Positions 42,819 to 52,900 of a stretch of 64,000 bases of DNA are shown here, piece by piece. The position numbers were made by a program, and so were the translations under genes. The number at the start of each line of letters is the position of its first letter. The first letter of the stretch is position 1. The DNA lies in assembly GCA_024228935.1 (NCBI GenBank), contig JAAESX010000047.1, forward strand, positions 1 through 64,000, given 5' to 3'. Under the pieces are notes generated by a model. It saw nothing but the letters and a program-made list of their open reading frames with translations, was not told the DNA's origin and ran no database searches. Source of the stretch: Pseudomonadota bacterium. Lineage in GTDB: Bacteria; Myxococcota_A; UBA796; CAJQPC01.

Positions 42819-43748
42819 TCAGCTTTCAACGATCCCGTACAGCCGCTTGGCGCCGCCGCCGAGCACCATCTCGAGCTCGTCGTCGGGCAGCTCGAGCCCT
42901 CGGATGACACCCAGCTCGCGGTCCCAGGCGTACGGCAGGTTCGGGAAGTCGCTCCCGTAGATGACCCGCTCGGGACAGGCCCGCAGCGCCTCGGTCGGGA
43001 CCCCCGCGGTCAGGAACCCGGCCAGCGCCATCGTCGTGTCGAGCCACAGTCCGTCGTACCGACCCATCAGCGCCGCGAACTCGGCGAACTCGTCCGCTCC
43101 GAGGTGGGGCACACAGAGCGTCAGGGCCGGGAAGTCGCGCAGGACGTTCTCGACCCGGCCGACGCCGCTGACCGACCACGTGTCGACCTTGTACGCCGGA
43201 CTCCTCGGCTCGCGCCCGGCGTGGATGACCATCGGCCGGTCGTACTCGACACAGACCTCGTACAGCTCGGCCATGACGGGCTCGTCGGGAGCGAAGCACT
43301 GGACATGGCAGTGGAGCTTCACCCCGGCCAGGCCCAGCTCGAACCCCTCGCGCAGCACCTCGGCCGCCCCGGGCTCACCGGGCAACACCGTCGCGAGTCC
43401 GATCAGACGAGGCTCCCGAGCGGCCAGCCCCGCGACGTAGCGGTTCAGCCCACGCGCCATCCCCGGCTTGTGCGCGTAGTGCAGCGCCACCAGGTGCTCG
43501 ACGCCCCGAGACAACAGGAACTCGATGACCTTGGGGGACGGCAACGGGTATCGGACCGGCCAGCCGTACCGCTCGAACCAGCTCCAGAGCGCCTGGAAGA
43601 CCGGGTCGGGGAACAGGTGCACGTGAGCGTCCACGACGCTCGGCAGGTCGGGGTGGACCCGCGCCCCTTCCAGGTCCTGGACGAGCGGCAGCGGCCCGGC
43701 GTCGAGAAACCCCGCGCAGGCACAGGGGACGGGGGCGTTCGGGTGCAT
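42819..43748 (-). CDS. amidohydrolase-family (TIM-barrel) hydrolase
   Basis: Starting at ATG 43748 gives 309 residues; a start 30 bp upstream is also open. The fold is amidohydrolase_2: VVDAHVHLFPDPVF (metal His pair H-x-H), GLAGVKLHCHVQCFAPDE, PMVIHAGREPRSP, LCVPHLGADEFAEF and the late Asp in VIYGSDFPNLPY. These are the usual metal ligands and catalytic Asp of ACMSD-like decarboxylases and hydrolases. Substrate cannot be predicted. Three Cys are near the start (PVPCACAGFLD). The gene is divergent from the coiled-coil gene with essentially no gap. Confidence 0.85.
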   Translation of the reverse strand: MHPNAPVPCACAGFLDAGPLPLVQDLEGARVHPDLPSVVDAHVHLFPDPVFQALWSWFERYGWPVRYPLPSPKVIEFLLSRGVEHLVALHYAHKPGMARGLNRYVAGLAAREPRLIGLATVLPGEPGAAEVLREGFELGLAGVKLHCHVQCFAPDEPVMAELYEVCVEYDRPMVIHAGREPRSPAYKVDTWSVSGVGRVENVLRDFPALTLCVPHLGADEFAEFAALMGRYDGLWLDTTMALAGFLTAGVPTEALRACPERVIYGSDFPNLPYAWDRELGVIRGLELPDDELEMVLGGGAKRLYGIVES

Positions 43749-43828
43749 TTGTCGTGCGTATCGCGCGCGCCCACGCAATCGCGATCTACCCTCTTGTCTC
43801 CGACCCCTCGCGGAGGCAGATCAGAAGC

Positions 43829-44863
43829 GTGGGCTCCCTTCTCGACAAGCTCCCCAAGTACCGCGGCGCCGTGCCCTCGCAGGCCGCACTCCAGCAGCGG
43901 CGCGACGGCATCCACAAGCGCCACAAGCAAGCCCTCGCCAAGGTCGACGAGCTCGTCCGGACCCAGGCCGAGCTGGGCAAGGCGCTGAACGGGGAGCTCA
44001 AGACCCTGGAAACGCACGAGATTCACCTGCGTGAGCTCGAGCGTCAGGAGGCCGACGACTCGATCTGGGCGTCGCTCGTCCAGCGTTTCTCGGCGCGCTC
44101 GGCCATCCTGGGCCGCAAGTCCGTCGCCGAGGGGCTGCTCCGCCAGTACGAAGTCGCCTCCACCCGCCTCCGACAGGCCACCGCGTTCTCCGACGAGCTG
44201 CGGCTCACGGCGCTGGAGCTGCAGGAGCAGGTCGATCTGCTCCACGACGCCCGGGTCGAGAGCAAGGACAACGAGCGCACCGCCGCGCGCCGCGTGATCG
44301 ACGTCGAGCGCGCGCTGGGGGCGCTCGAGAAGGGCGAGCACAACTTCACGGCGGAAGAGGCGGCGCGACGAATCGACCAGCTGACCTTCACCCTGCGCAG
44401 CGAGTCGCTGAACCTGGAGCTCTTCCGCGCCGCGGCCGACCTCGCCAAGGACTCACTCAGCCCCACCCGGGCGCTGCGCGACGCGGTCCTCGAGCTGCAC
44501 GAAGGCATGAGCGGCTACGTCATGAACGCCAGCGGCGCGGTCGACAGCGCCGGCCGACGGATCCAGGCACTGGGCATGGCCGCCGACGCGCCCACCGTGG
44601 TCGCCGAGCTGCAGGAGTCTCTGACCGAGCTCGGCACGGCGATGGAGGTCACCGCCGCGTATGTCGAGGAGACCCAGCGCCTCCTCACGGACGTCCTCCC
44701 CGACCTGTCCGCCCGCATCGCGAACGAGGTGGAGAGCCGCAACCTCCTGCTCACCGATCGTCTCGACGTGGTGAGCCGCGAGCGGGCCAAGGCGCTGGCG
44801 GACAAGGCCCTGCGCAACGCCGCGCAGGCCGAGGTCGACGGCTGGCTCGACGACGAGGGCTGA
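43829..44863 (+). CDS. coiled-coil protein of unknown function
   Basis: The GTG at 43829 (VGSLLDKLPKYRG) gives 344 residues; an ATG at 43754 is open but would overlap the divergent promoter region. The whole protein is highly charged and helical, with long heptad-like stretches: QQRRDGIHKRHKQALAKVDE, LVRTQAELGKALNGELKTLE, LELQEQVDLLHDARVESKDN and RIANEVESRNLLLTDRLDVV. No membrane segment or signal is present. It resembles soluble coiled-coil proteins such as the PspA/TelA type only in composition. The next gene starts directly at the base after its stop, so the two probably act together. Confidence 0.65.
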   Translation: MGSLLDKLPKYRGAVPSQAALQQRRDGIHKRHKQALAKVDELVRTQAELGKALNGELKTLETHEIHLRELERQEADDSIWASLVQRFSARSAILGRKSVAEGLLRQYEVASTRLRQATAFSDELRLTALELQEQVDLLHDARVESKDNERTAARRVIDVERALGALEKGEHNFTAEEAARRIDQLTFTLRSESLNLELFRAAADLAKDSLSPTRALRDAVLELHEGMSGYVMNASGAVDSAGRRIQALGMAADAPTVVAELQESLTELGTAMEVTAAYVEETQRLLTDVLPDLSARIANEVESRNLLLTDRLDVVSRERAKALADKALRNAAQAEVDGWLDDEG

Positions 44864-45793
44864 GTGAAGTTCTCCACCGAGCGCGCCGCCCCGTACATCC
44901 GCGCTCTCCGCTCGGGCCTCGAGGCGCTCGCCCCCCACGGGGACCACGTGCCGCTGGCGGAGACGACGTCGCTCCTCGCGGCGCTGGCCCCCGACCTGTC
45001 CGGCCAGGTCCTGGCTCCGGCGCGGGCCGACCCGGTCTCGGGCATGCCGGACTTCGCGTGGATCAGCCGCGCCCTGGCCGAGCAGCACCTGGCGGCCAAC
45101 GGCGACGATGGGACCGACCTGGCCGACGACGCCATCGACTGCGCGCTGCGCCTGGATCCCGAGCTCGGCCAGCGGATGCAAGCGCGCCGAAGGCTCCATC
45201 GGTTCCTGCGGCTCAACCCCATCCTGCCGAGCTCGCGCCTCATCGCAGCGGTCCACCGGAAGAAGCCCAGTGTCGACATCACGCTGACCTGGGATCGCCT
45301 GACGCCGTCGTCCTGCTGGCAGCGACTCCGGTGCACGGCCCGATGGCCCACGCTGAACTTCATGGGCCCGATCCAGCTGACGGGCGAGGGCAACGTCGCG
45401 GTGCCCGAGGGCGTCGTCCACCTCTTCAGCCGTCATGCCGCCGTGCCGCTCCTGGGCCTGCGCGAGCAACTCTCGCACGGACTGGGCGCCCACATCTTCC
45501 GCCTGTCGCGCAGCACCATCGGTCCGTTCTGGTTCCCGGGCATCCCCGTCCACCGGTTCGCTCCGGACGCGCTCGGGACCGGACTGCTGCTGCACCTGGC
45601 GACGGAGATCCTGGCCGAGGACGTGCATCACTCGAGGCACCTCGACCCGCTGCTGCGCGACGAACGCGGCCGCGTGCCCGAGGGCCTCGGTCTGTTCCGT
45701 CAGCGCCGCTTCGCAGCAAGCCGCAGCCTGCTCGAGCCGCTGGCGGACTGGGGGCGGACCGTGGAGATGGAGCTCCAGGTCGCGCTCATCTGA
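44864..45793 (+). CDS. hypothetical protein, partner of the coiled-coil protein
   Basis: This 309-residue soluble protein starts at GTG immediately after the coiled-coil gene. It is rich in Leu, Arg and Ala, with no recognised domain. Notable segments are RRRLHRFLRLNPILPSSRLI, VDITLTWDRLTPSSCWQRLR and IGPFWFPGIPVHRFAPDALG. A stretch with HHSRHLDPLLRDERGR could be ligand-binding, but nothing specific is known. It ends directly against the stop of the convergent UspA gene with no gap. Confidence 0.6.
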   Translation: MKFSTERAAPYIRALRSGLEALAPHGDHVPLAETTSLLAALAPDLSGQVLAPARADPVSGMPDFAWISRALAEQHLAANGDDGTDLADDAIDCALRLDPELGQRMQARRRLHRFLRLNPILPSSRLIAAVHRKKPSVDITLTWDRLTPSSCWQRLRCTARWPTLNFMGPIQLTGEGNVAVPEGVVHLFSRHAAVPLLGLREQLSHGLGAHIFRLSRSTIGPFWFPGIPVHRFAPDALGTGLLLHLATEILAEDVHHSRHLDPLLRDERGRVPEGLGLFRQRRFAASRSLLEPLADWGRTVEMELQVALI

Positions 45794-46225
45794 TCAGCCG
45801 ACGATCAACACCGGGACAGGGCTGTTCCCCGCGAGCTTCCGGCTGACCGACCCGACCACGAGCCGATCGATGGCGCCCTTTCCGGTGCGGCCCACGACCA
45901 GCATCTGGTGCCCGCCGGCCTTGAGCTCACCCAGGATGGCGTCCGCCACCCGGCCCCGGACCATGCGCGCCGAGGTCTTGGGCCCCGTGCGAGGCACCCG
46001 GTCCATGGCCGCGTCCAGGGTCTCCTTCTTCAAGCGCGTCTGCCACGCCTCGAGCTGCTCGTCGTTCATGTAGAAGCCGTCGTAGAACTCAAGCTGTCCG
46101 AGGTCGAGCACCGAGATCACGTCCAGCTCCGCTCCGAGGGCCGCGCCGAGCTCGACCGCCTTGGCCATCGCACGCAAGCCTGCGTCCGAGCCGTCCACCG
46201 CCACCAGGATCTTCGAGACAGACAT
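45794..46225 (-). CDS. universal stress protein, UspA family
   Basis: The ATG at 46225 has AGGAGG four bases upstream and gives 143 residues, the normal single-domain UspA length. It begins KILVAVDGSDAGLRAMAKAV and ends with the ATP-binding block LVVGRTGKGAIDRLVVGSVS followed by SPVPVLIVG, so the G-2x-G-9x-G(S/T) motif is present. UspA proteins are cytoplasmic stress-response nucleotide-binding proteins. A longer upstream reading frame exists but lacks homology and a ribosome site. Confidence 0.92.
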   Translation of the reverse strand: MSVSKILVAVDGSDAGLRAMAKAVELGAALGAELDVISVLDLGQLEFYDGFYMNDEQLEAWQTRLKKETLDAAMDRVPRTGPKTSARMVRGRVADAILGELKAGGHQMLVVGRTGKGAIDRLVVGSVSRKLAGNSPVPVLIVG

Positions 46226-46342
46226 GAGTCCTCCTGCTGTCTTCTGAGCAAGGCGCATGCCACCCCAAAGGCCCCTGTCCGCCTCACGCTCCGCTCGGGA
46301 ACGGGCCAATTCGCCCGCCCCCGGCGCGCGATAGACACACCC

Positions 46343-47455
46343 ATGCGCTGGAACACGCTCCCCGACCGACGCCCCCTCGAGACCGCGATGGACGCCTTCT
46401 GGCAGCAGTTCGCCGAGCGCACGGACCGGATCGACGCGCTGTTCCGCATGGAAGACCGCTGGGACATCGTCACCTGGATGAACGCCCAGCTGGCCCCCGT
46501 CCTGCCGGGCCTGTTCTGGGAGTTCGGTCCCGGCGACGCGGGCGGCCATCGCCTGGTCGTCTCCTGCGAGGCGAGCCTCCAGAACCGCCACCTGGTCGAG
46601 GCGCTCGTGGCCCGTGCTCCGGACATCCCCGGGTGGACGTTCTCGTCATCGCGCCCGCCCACCACGCCCGAGGTCGCCGCCAACTTCGTGGACCACCGCA
46701 CCGGCGCCCGGATCGGTCGCGCCCAGGTCGCATGCAGCCCCGGTGAGGGCAACCGGGTGGACATCCGCTGGCACATCCCTGGCCTGCGGGACGGCTTCGA
46801 CGCCGCGTACGAGGGGACGTCACGGCTCCTGGGCGAACAGGCCGTCAGCGACCACGTCGGCGTCATCGACTGTGTCGAGTCGGCCGACGACCAGCGAGGC
46901 TGGAGGACGCTGCCCGTCCTCTTCGGCAAGGTGCGCACAGACATCCAGCGCGGCCTGCCCGAGGCGCCCTGGGCCTTGTCCGAGGACCTGCGCTTCACGA
47001 TGTGGAAGCTCGAGCGACCCGCTGCCGCCAGCGACCATCCCGCACAGACAGACCTGACCATCGCCAAGAGCGCCCACCCCGAGATGTGGGTCAGCACGCG
47101 GGCTCGCGCCCCGTTCCTGAGCACGCGCTTCTCGCGCCATGGCGAGACGTTCGCGTACGTGAAGACCGACCTGTCTGGGGTCCCCGACGACGACGCCTTC
47201 GAGCACAAGGCACAGCTCGAGGACAAGGCGGATGCAGCGCTGCGCCAGGCTGGACTCGGCGCCCTCATCGGCGGAGGGACCGGCCTGCGGTACGGCTACC
47301 TCGAGCTGGCCATCACGGATATCGTCGCCGCCCAGGCCACCCTGCGAGCCGCCCTGGGCGAGGTCAGCCCGCGGTCCTGGCTCCTGTTCCACGACGCGAC
47401 CCTGCGAGACGACTGGCTACCGCTGCACGACGAGGCCCCCGCGCCGCCCGCCTGA
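46343..47455 (+). CDS. hypothetical protein
   Basis: This 370-residue soluble protein starts MRWNTLPDRRPLETAMDAFW. No signal or membrane helix is visible. It appears to have two halves: an N-terminal domain with WEFGPGDAGGHRLVVSCEAS, and a C-terminal domain with FAYVKTDLSGVPDDDAFEHK and then GGGTGLRYGYLELAI. No family is recognised with confidence. It is a single gene in a divergent position to UspA. Its TGA stop forms one arm of an extended parS palindrome. Confidence 0.6.
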   Translation: MRWNTLPDRRPLETAMDAFWQQFAERTDRIDALFRMEDRWDIVTWMNAQLAPVLPGLFWEFGPGDAGGHRLVVSCEASLQNRHLVEALVARAPDIPGWTFSSSRPPTTPEVAANFVDHRTGARIGRAQVACSPGEGNRVDIRWHIPGLRDGFDAAYEGTSRLLGEQAVSDHVGVIDCVESADDQRGWRTLPVLFGKVRTDIQRGLPEAPWALSEDLRFTMWKLERPAAASDHPAQTDLTIAKSAHPEMWVSTRARAPFLSTRFSRHGETFAYVKTDLSGVPDDDAFEHKAQLEDKADAALRQAGLGALIGGGTGLRYGYLELAITDIVAAQATLRAALGEVSPRSWLLFHDATLRDDWLPLHDEAPAPPA

Positions 47456-47471
47456 CGTTCCACGTGGAACG
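47456..47471. other. parS: parS centromere site 2, exactly filling a convergent gap
   Basis: CGTTCCACGTGGAACG is the whole 16-bp gap between two convergent genes. With the two flanking stop codons (TGA on each strand) it becomes a 22-bp perfect palindrome at 47453-47474. The core TTCCACGTGGAA is the same as in the other three sites. Confidence 0.9.
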
Positions 47472-48437
47472 TCAGCCCGTCAGGTGCCGGGCCAATTCGC
47501 GAACGGACTCCGGGGAGCAGCCCTCGGCCTTGTTGTTCACGATGACGAAGGTCGGCCGTGGGCGCGCCCGGACCAGGCCCGCGATGAGAGCTCGCGTCCC
47601 GGCGTCCGGCTCGGCCAGCCGGCTGAACGGCCGGTAGCGCCTCGAAGCCGAGTCGTAGCTCAGGCCCTTGCGCAGCATCCACCGCATCACGAGCGTGGGC
47701 GCGAAGCCGGCCGGGGTCTTCGCGTACTGCTCGTCCAGGGCGGGCATGGTGCCGACGCCCCCCAGACAGGGCATCGCGCCACTCGCCGCGAGCGCATCCG
47801 AGAAGCGCGCCGTCAGGAGCGAGTCGTTGCGGACCTCGACCGCGTAGGTCGGCCCCTTGGGCAGGGCGGAGAGGAACGCGTACAGCGCGTCGCAGAAGCC
47901 ATCGTGGCCACCGACCGAGCGCAGGTCCTGCGTAGCGAACTGGAACAGCAGCACGCCCAGCTTGTCGCCCAGCCCCTCGAGCGTGGGCGCGACCACCTCG
48001 TCGACGGCGTAGTGCGGGTCGAGGAAGAAGCCGTTCGGCTGGTTGGCGCGATGGCCATAGCGGGCGTGCTTCGGGAACTGCGCCAGCGTGCACCACTCGT
48101 GGGCCTTGACCAGGAAGCGGAAGTCGTCCGGCACCTGCTCGGCGTGCTCGACCCACTGGGCCGAAGTGAGCGGCTGGTAGTGAGCCCGGTCCACCCCGAC
48201 GGTGCGGAACAGAGGGTTCTCCGCATAGGCCCGCAGCCCCTCGCGCGACAGCCTCTGGGGTGAGGCTCGGCGATCGTAGACGACGCCCTCCCAGCCCTGG
48301 AACGACCACGAGCTCGTGCCCAGCCGAAGGCCCTGCGGCAGCTTCGCGGCGAGCTCGCGATCCTCGTCCGTGACCACCCCTCCGAGCTCGTCGGGGGGCG
48401 TCGGCGGCGGGGCGCCGAAGAGGTGCATCTGATCCAT
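47472..48437 (-). CDS. DUF72/YecE-family protein
   Basis: Starting at ATG 48437 (MDQMHLFG) gives 321 residues. DUF72 proteins are TIM-barrel-like with unknown enzymatic function. Diagnostic parts are GLRLGTSSWSFQGWEGVVYD, FRTVGVDRAHYQPLTSAQW, FRFLVKAHEWCTLAQFPKHA, LGVLLFQFATQDLRSVGGHD, YAVEVRNDSLLTARF and the C-terminal FVIVNNKAEGCSPESVREL. Length is typical. A start further upstream exists but is weak. The stop codon lies in an arm of parS site 2. It is divergent from the MBL lipoprotein gene with a 23-bp gap. Confidence 0.88.
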   Translation of the reverse strand: MDQMHLFGAPPPTPPDELGGVVTDEDRELAAKLPQGLRLGTSSWSFQGWEGVVYDRRASPQRLSREGLRAYAENPLFRTVGVDRAHYQPLTSAQWVEHAEQVPDDFRFLVKAHEWCTLAQFPKHARYGHRANQPNGFFLDPHYAVDEVVAPTLEGLGDKLGVLLFQFATQDLRSVGGHDGFCDALYAFLSALPKGPTYAVEVRNDSLLTARFSDALAASGAMPCLGGVGTMPALDEQYAKTPAGFAPTLVMRWMLRKGLSYDSASRRYRPFSRLAEPDAGTRALIAGLVRARPRPTFVIVNNKAEGCSPESVRELARHLTG

Positions 48438-48460
48438 CGAGGGCCCATTACCCTGAAGGC

Positions 48461-49399
48461 ATGATCTGGTCTCTCGTCGGGTGCGTGACACCGACCACGC
48501 TGCCTCCGCCGGCGCTCTTGATCGAGCGCATCGACCTCGGCTCCACCAGCATCGGGGAGAGCACCCTGGTCGTCGGGCCCGACGGCACCACGGTCCTCAT
48601 CGACGTCGGCAACGACCGGCACGACGACGAGGTGACGGACGCCCTGCACGGACGGGAACCCGACTTCACGGTCATCACCCATCTGCACGCCGACCACGTG
48701 GGCGGGCTGTCGGACCTCGACCAGACCGGGACCGTCATCTGGCGGGGGCGCGACGTCGACACGAACGAGTGGACCGACCCGAGCGACGCCATCGCCCTGT
48801 GCGACACCACCTGCGACCTCCCTCTCACCATCGAGCTCGGGGACGGGGCCACGCTCGACATCCTGGTCGCCGACGCCACCCTGCCCGACGGGACGAGCCT
48901 GGCCACGACCGAGGAGAACAGCCGCAGCCTGGTTGGCACCGTCCGGTACGGCGACTTCCTGTACCTGTGGGCCGGCGACCTGACTGGGGGAGGAAAGGAC
49001 ACCGACGACGTGGAGACATTCGTCGCCGAGGGCCTGCCCTTGGACGGGGCAGTCGACGTGCTGCACCTGAACCATCACGGCATCACGTCGAGCACCAACG
49101 ACGCCTGGCTCGACCGCTGGCTCCCAGGGGAGCGCGACCGGAATGCGCTCGTCGGCGCGAACCGGGCCTACCTCTCCGCTCCTGGCGACGAGGTCGTCGA
49201 GCGCGTCGCCCCCCACCTCGGCGAGGGCCGCATCTGGGTCACCACGCCCGGCTCGCTCGCCGACCCGCACCCCGCCTGCGTCGACGTGGACGGCTCGGTC
49301 CAGGTCCGCATCACCGAGGGCGGCGCGTCCTACGACGTTGCACGACGCTCCCGACAAGGTGAGGTCGTGCTCGCATCGTTCCTCTCGCTCGTGGAGTAG
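48461..49399 (+). CDS. ComEC-type metallo-beta-lactamase-fold lipoprotein
   Basis: This 312-residue protein has a seven-residue signal before the lipobox Cys (MIWSLVGC). It then has a metallo-beta-lactamase fold: VLIDVGNDRHDDEV, ITHLHADHVGGLSDL (His74, His76, Asp78, His79), LYLWAGDLTGGGKD and VLHLNHHGITSSTNDAWL. The order and spacing match the C-terminal domain of ComEC/Rec2 (HxHxDH, GD, HHG), but there is no channel domain. It may be a surface nuclease or phosphodiesterase; no substrate can be named. The next gene starts four bases after the stop. Confidence 0.8.
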   Translation: MIWSLVGCVTPTTLPPPALLIERIDLGSTSIGESTLVVGPDGTTVLIDVGNDRHDDEVTDALHGREPDFTVITHLHADHVGGLSDLDQTGTVIWRGRDVDTNEWTDPSDAIALCDTTCDLPLTIELGDGATLDILVADATLPDGTSLATTEENSRSLVGTVRYGDFLYLWAGDLTGGGKDTDDVETFVAEGLPLDGAVDVLHLNHHGITSSTNDAWLDRWLPGERDRNALVGANRAYLSAPGDEVVERVAPHLGEGRIWVTTPGSLADPHPACVDVDGSVQVRITEGGASYDVARRSRQGEVVLASFLSLVE

Positions 49400-49402
49400 A
49401 CC

Positions 49403-49903
49403 TTGGGTCTCCGCAGTCGCCTGAAGAAGCTCCTGCTCGGCAAGACCGAGCCCACCCCGACGCCCCAGGACCTGCCCAAGCCGGGCCAGGTCGTCCGCCA
49501 GACCGGGCGTCCGAAGCCGCCGCCCGAGAAATACCGCACGACGCGAGCCCCAGACAAGCCGAAACGGGCCACGGACGGCGCGAAACCTCTTGCTACCCCC
49601 GCGAAACCGGAAGCAGCAACCCCGAAAGCCGCGAAAGGCCTCTCCGAAGAGGAGGCCAAGAAGCTCAAGCGGCAGCAGCGAGCGATCGAGCGCGCCAAGC
49701 GCGGCACCCTGCAGTTCCTGGTCGATGCCGGCGGCGGCGGTGAGCTCGGAGAGATGCACGACCACTCCGAGCGGAAGTACTTCGTCGCGCACCGCGGCTT
49801 CTCTCGCCTGCTGGAAGGACTGACGGACGACGGCCTGGTGGACTTCGACCACGACACGGGCCACGCCGAGGTCACCCAGGCGGGACGCGACTACCTGAGC
49901 TGA
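49403..49903 (+). CDS. hypothetical protein with basic/Pro-rich linker and small C-terminal domain
   Basis: This 166-residue protein starts with TTG. The N-terminal half is low-complexity, rich in Pro, Lys and Ala (PKPGQVVRQTGRPKPPPEKY, ATPAKPEAATPKAAKG). A charged helix follows (EEEAKKLKRQQRAIERAKRG), then a compact domain of about 60 residues (GTLQFLVDAGGGGELGEMHD, then LLEGLTDDGLVDFDHDTGHA). The compact domain may be a small winged helix, suggested by the helix-then-wing look, but this is uncertain. The basic linker would suit nucleic-acid binding. No family is recognised. Confidence 0.5.
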   Translation: MGLRSRLKKLLLGKTEPTPTPQDLPKPGQVVRQTGRPKPPPEKYRTTRAPDKPKRATDGAKPLATPAKPEAATPKAAKGLSEEEAKKLKRQQRAIERAKRGTLQFLVDAGGGGELGEMHDHSERKYFVAHRGFSRLLEGLTDDGLVDFDHDTGHAEVTQAGRDYLS

Positions 49904-49916
49904 TCCGCCCTCGCTC

Positions 49917-52900
49917 TCAGCCCAGGTTCAGACGCTGCGCGACCAGCACCTGCTGCATCGCCAGCAGATCCAGCGGCTCGCCCACCTCGGACGACCAGCG
50001 CGCGATCTGGCGAGCGATCTCGACCAGCACGAGCTCCTGCACGCGACCCGGTGTCCCCGCCTGCACGATGGCCGGGTGGCCGTGGTTCAGCACCAGGACC
50101 AACAGCTCGTACCGGCTGTACCGCATGTCCAGGCGAACGGGCGGTCCCCAGCGCTCGTGCGTGGCCTGGAGGTGGACCTCGACGTCGCGCCCCAGCTGCT
50201 TGAGGAGCGCCCGGACCCTCTTCTGAAGGTCACCCTCGACGACCAACGCCGTCCGCCGAGTCGTCGGCGACGAGCCCGTCGATGGCAGGGAGATCGGCAG
50301 GGTGGGACGGCCAGACTCGGGACTCCTGAGCCAGGCCTCGAGCGTGCCCCAGACCTCGCCATCGACCTCGATCGGGATGAGCCGCGCGAGCTCCTGGACC
50401 GTGCCGAGCCGGCCCGCCCGGCCCGACCACGAAAGCCAGGCGAACAGCGTGCCGTAGCCCCGGGCCGTCACTCGGCGTGACCCGAACGCCGAGGCACGGA
50501 GCCCCTCGGCCAGGCGCTGGTAGAGCTGCAACCCCTCGAGCGCGAGCAGCTCGGCCTGGGCGGAGCTGAGCGTCAGGCGACCGCGCTCGAGCCACAACAG
50601 CCCGTGACACGGGATGCGCCGGTCGATCTCCGGCACCGACAGCACGGTGCCGCTCGCGCTGCGGACCAGGATGGCGGTCGTGGCGTCGAAGGGGTGACGC
50701 AGCCCCAGCCAGCCGTGCAGCCCGGGGAGCCGGACCTCGTGCCGGATGAGCCAGCCGTCCTCGTCCTGCCCGCCGACGAGCGAGCCCCAGACCGAGGGGT
50801 CGTCGTCGAAGCGCAGCCCGATGGGGCCATCTGCCTCGAGGAACCTCAGCTCGTCGAAGCTCAGGAGCACCGTGTCGCGCTCGGCCACCCGGACGCCACC
50901 GCGTGCCGCCGCGCGCATGCCCTCCCACAGCTCGGTGCGCGAGCGCAGGGCGCTGCCATCCGACGGACTGACCGGCAGCGGGGCCCGACCAAGGCGCCGA
51001 CCAAGGGACCAGGCCGCCAGGGTGCCCACGGCCCGCGACCGATCGATCGGCCCCTCGCACTGGGCGTCCCAGTCCGCGGTCGCCACGAGCGACTCCAGCC
51101 GCTCGGCCAGGAGCAGCTCGCCCTGGCGCAGGTCCGTGTCTTCCCAGCCCGGCCGGACGGCGGCCCCCACCCACGGCGACGGCGACGCGACCGGGATCCA
51201 GCGCGCGTCCTGCAGCTGAGCGCCAGCGTGGCCCGACAGCCAGAGGATGGCCCCCGGGTTGGCCTTGGCGACGACACCGGAGAGAGGAACCCAGCGCTCA
51301 CCGACCAGCCCCACGGCGAAGAGCGGACTGTCCCCCTCGAAGCGCAGGTGGCCCCAGCCGAACAGCTCCTGGAGCGGGCTGAGCACCTCGAACGCGGCGG
51401 GACTGACCGTGAGGACGCAGTCCGTTCCCTGGAGCGCGACCAGGCCGTCGAGCGTGACGGGTCCCTGGTCCCCATCCGCCAGCGGAAGCGTCCGGAGCAC
51501 CTTCGCCGCGTCGCCCCACTCGGGCGGCAACGACACGGTGAGCTGGCTGACGCCGTCCACCTCCGCGAACTGGGGCCGAGCGTGGGCCGCGAGCAGCGTG
51601 CCGCCCAGCTCCCGCACACGGACCGGATCGCCGGCGACGTCCTGGGCGAGGAGGCGCCAAGCGTGCTGCCCCGCCAGGGCCGCGAGCTCGTGCGGGAGGT
51701 CGTCGTAGGCCGGCTCGGTCAGCTCGATCGCGACGCTCACGTGCGGCACGGCCACATGCAGGCCGCCACACCAGACCGCCGCGCCCGCCTGCGAGGCCAG
51801 GGCGGGGACCAGTCCGTCGTCTCCCCAGGGCGGGACGGGGCCCTGGCCATGGAAGCGGAGGGTCAGGCGCCCGCGCTCGACGTCGACGGTGACCTCGCGC
51901 ACCCGCAGGTTCCGCTCGAGCACCCGACGCGCGAAGTCGACGTCCGCAGCCGTCCCGAGCCGCTGGAGCGACACATCGGGCACCTCCTGCAGGAGCGCCC
52001 GGGCCTCGCCCTCCTGGAGCACCAGCACGCGAAACGGAAACCGTGCGGGATCGCAGAGCGGCGCCAACGCATCGCGAGACTCGGGCTCTAACCAGAAGAT
52101 CGGCGAGGTCTCCGACTCGACACGGACCTCGTCCACGGTCAGCTCGACCTCGGGACCGATGACCGGGATCCGGCGCGGGAGAGGGAGCACGACCGGCCCG
52201 TCCTCCTCGACGTGCGGCAGCGGCGGCGGGCTGGGACGCTCGCCCGTCAGCTCCTCGATCAGGTCGCTCGCGACAGGCTGCACCGCGGCCAGCATCTTCG
52301 TGAAGCGCGCGTCCTGGACGATGTCGGACTGGTCGGCGGTCTTGCGCAGGTTGTCGTCACAGATGACGCCGGCCAGCTCGACGTCCGCGTGTCGCCCCGA
52401 GCTCGTGCGCATCGCGACGCTGCCCAGCTCGGGCAGCTGGAGCGTGGTCACCCAGACACCACCCATCACGATCTTGAAGCCCTTGCCGGACTCGGGCCGC
52501 TTGGGAACGGAGACGACGCCACGACGACCGTTGGGCAGCGAGAAGCTCTTCTGCTGCTTCTCGCCGAACAGCCGGACCTCCTTCTTCGAGGTGTACCCGA
52601 ACGGAGCCGTGCCGTTCAGGATGATGGGAACCGGGCAGTGGACGCAGCGCTCCTCGACCAGCGCCTGCTCGGGGTACAGCTTCACGTCCTGGAACCGGGA
52701 GAACCAACTGCCGGCCTTCTCCATCATCACGTACGTGCCACGGACGGGGTCCGAGGGCATGCCGATCTGCCCCTTTCCCTTGGCGTCCATCTCCAGCCGG
52801 ACGGCCTTTTTCCCGTCTCCGGATTCGATACGGATTGCCTTGGGAGAGCGCTGCAGCAGCGCGTTCAGCCCGATCGCCAACTGTACGAGGTGCCGGTGCG

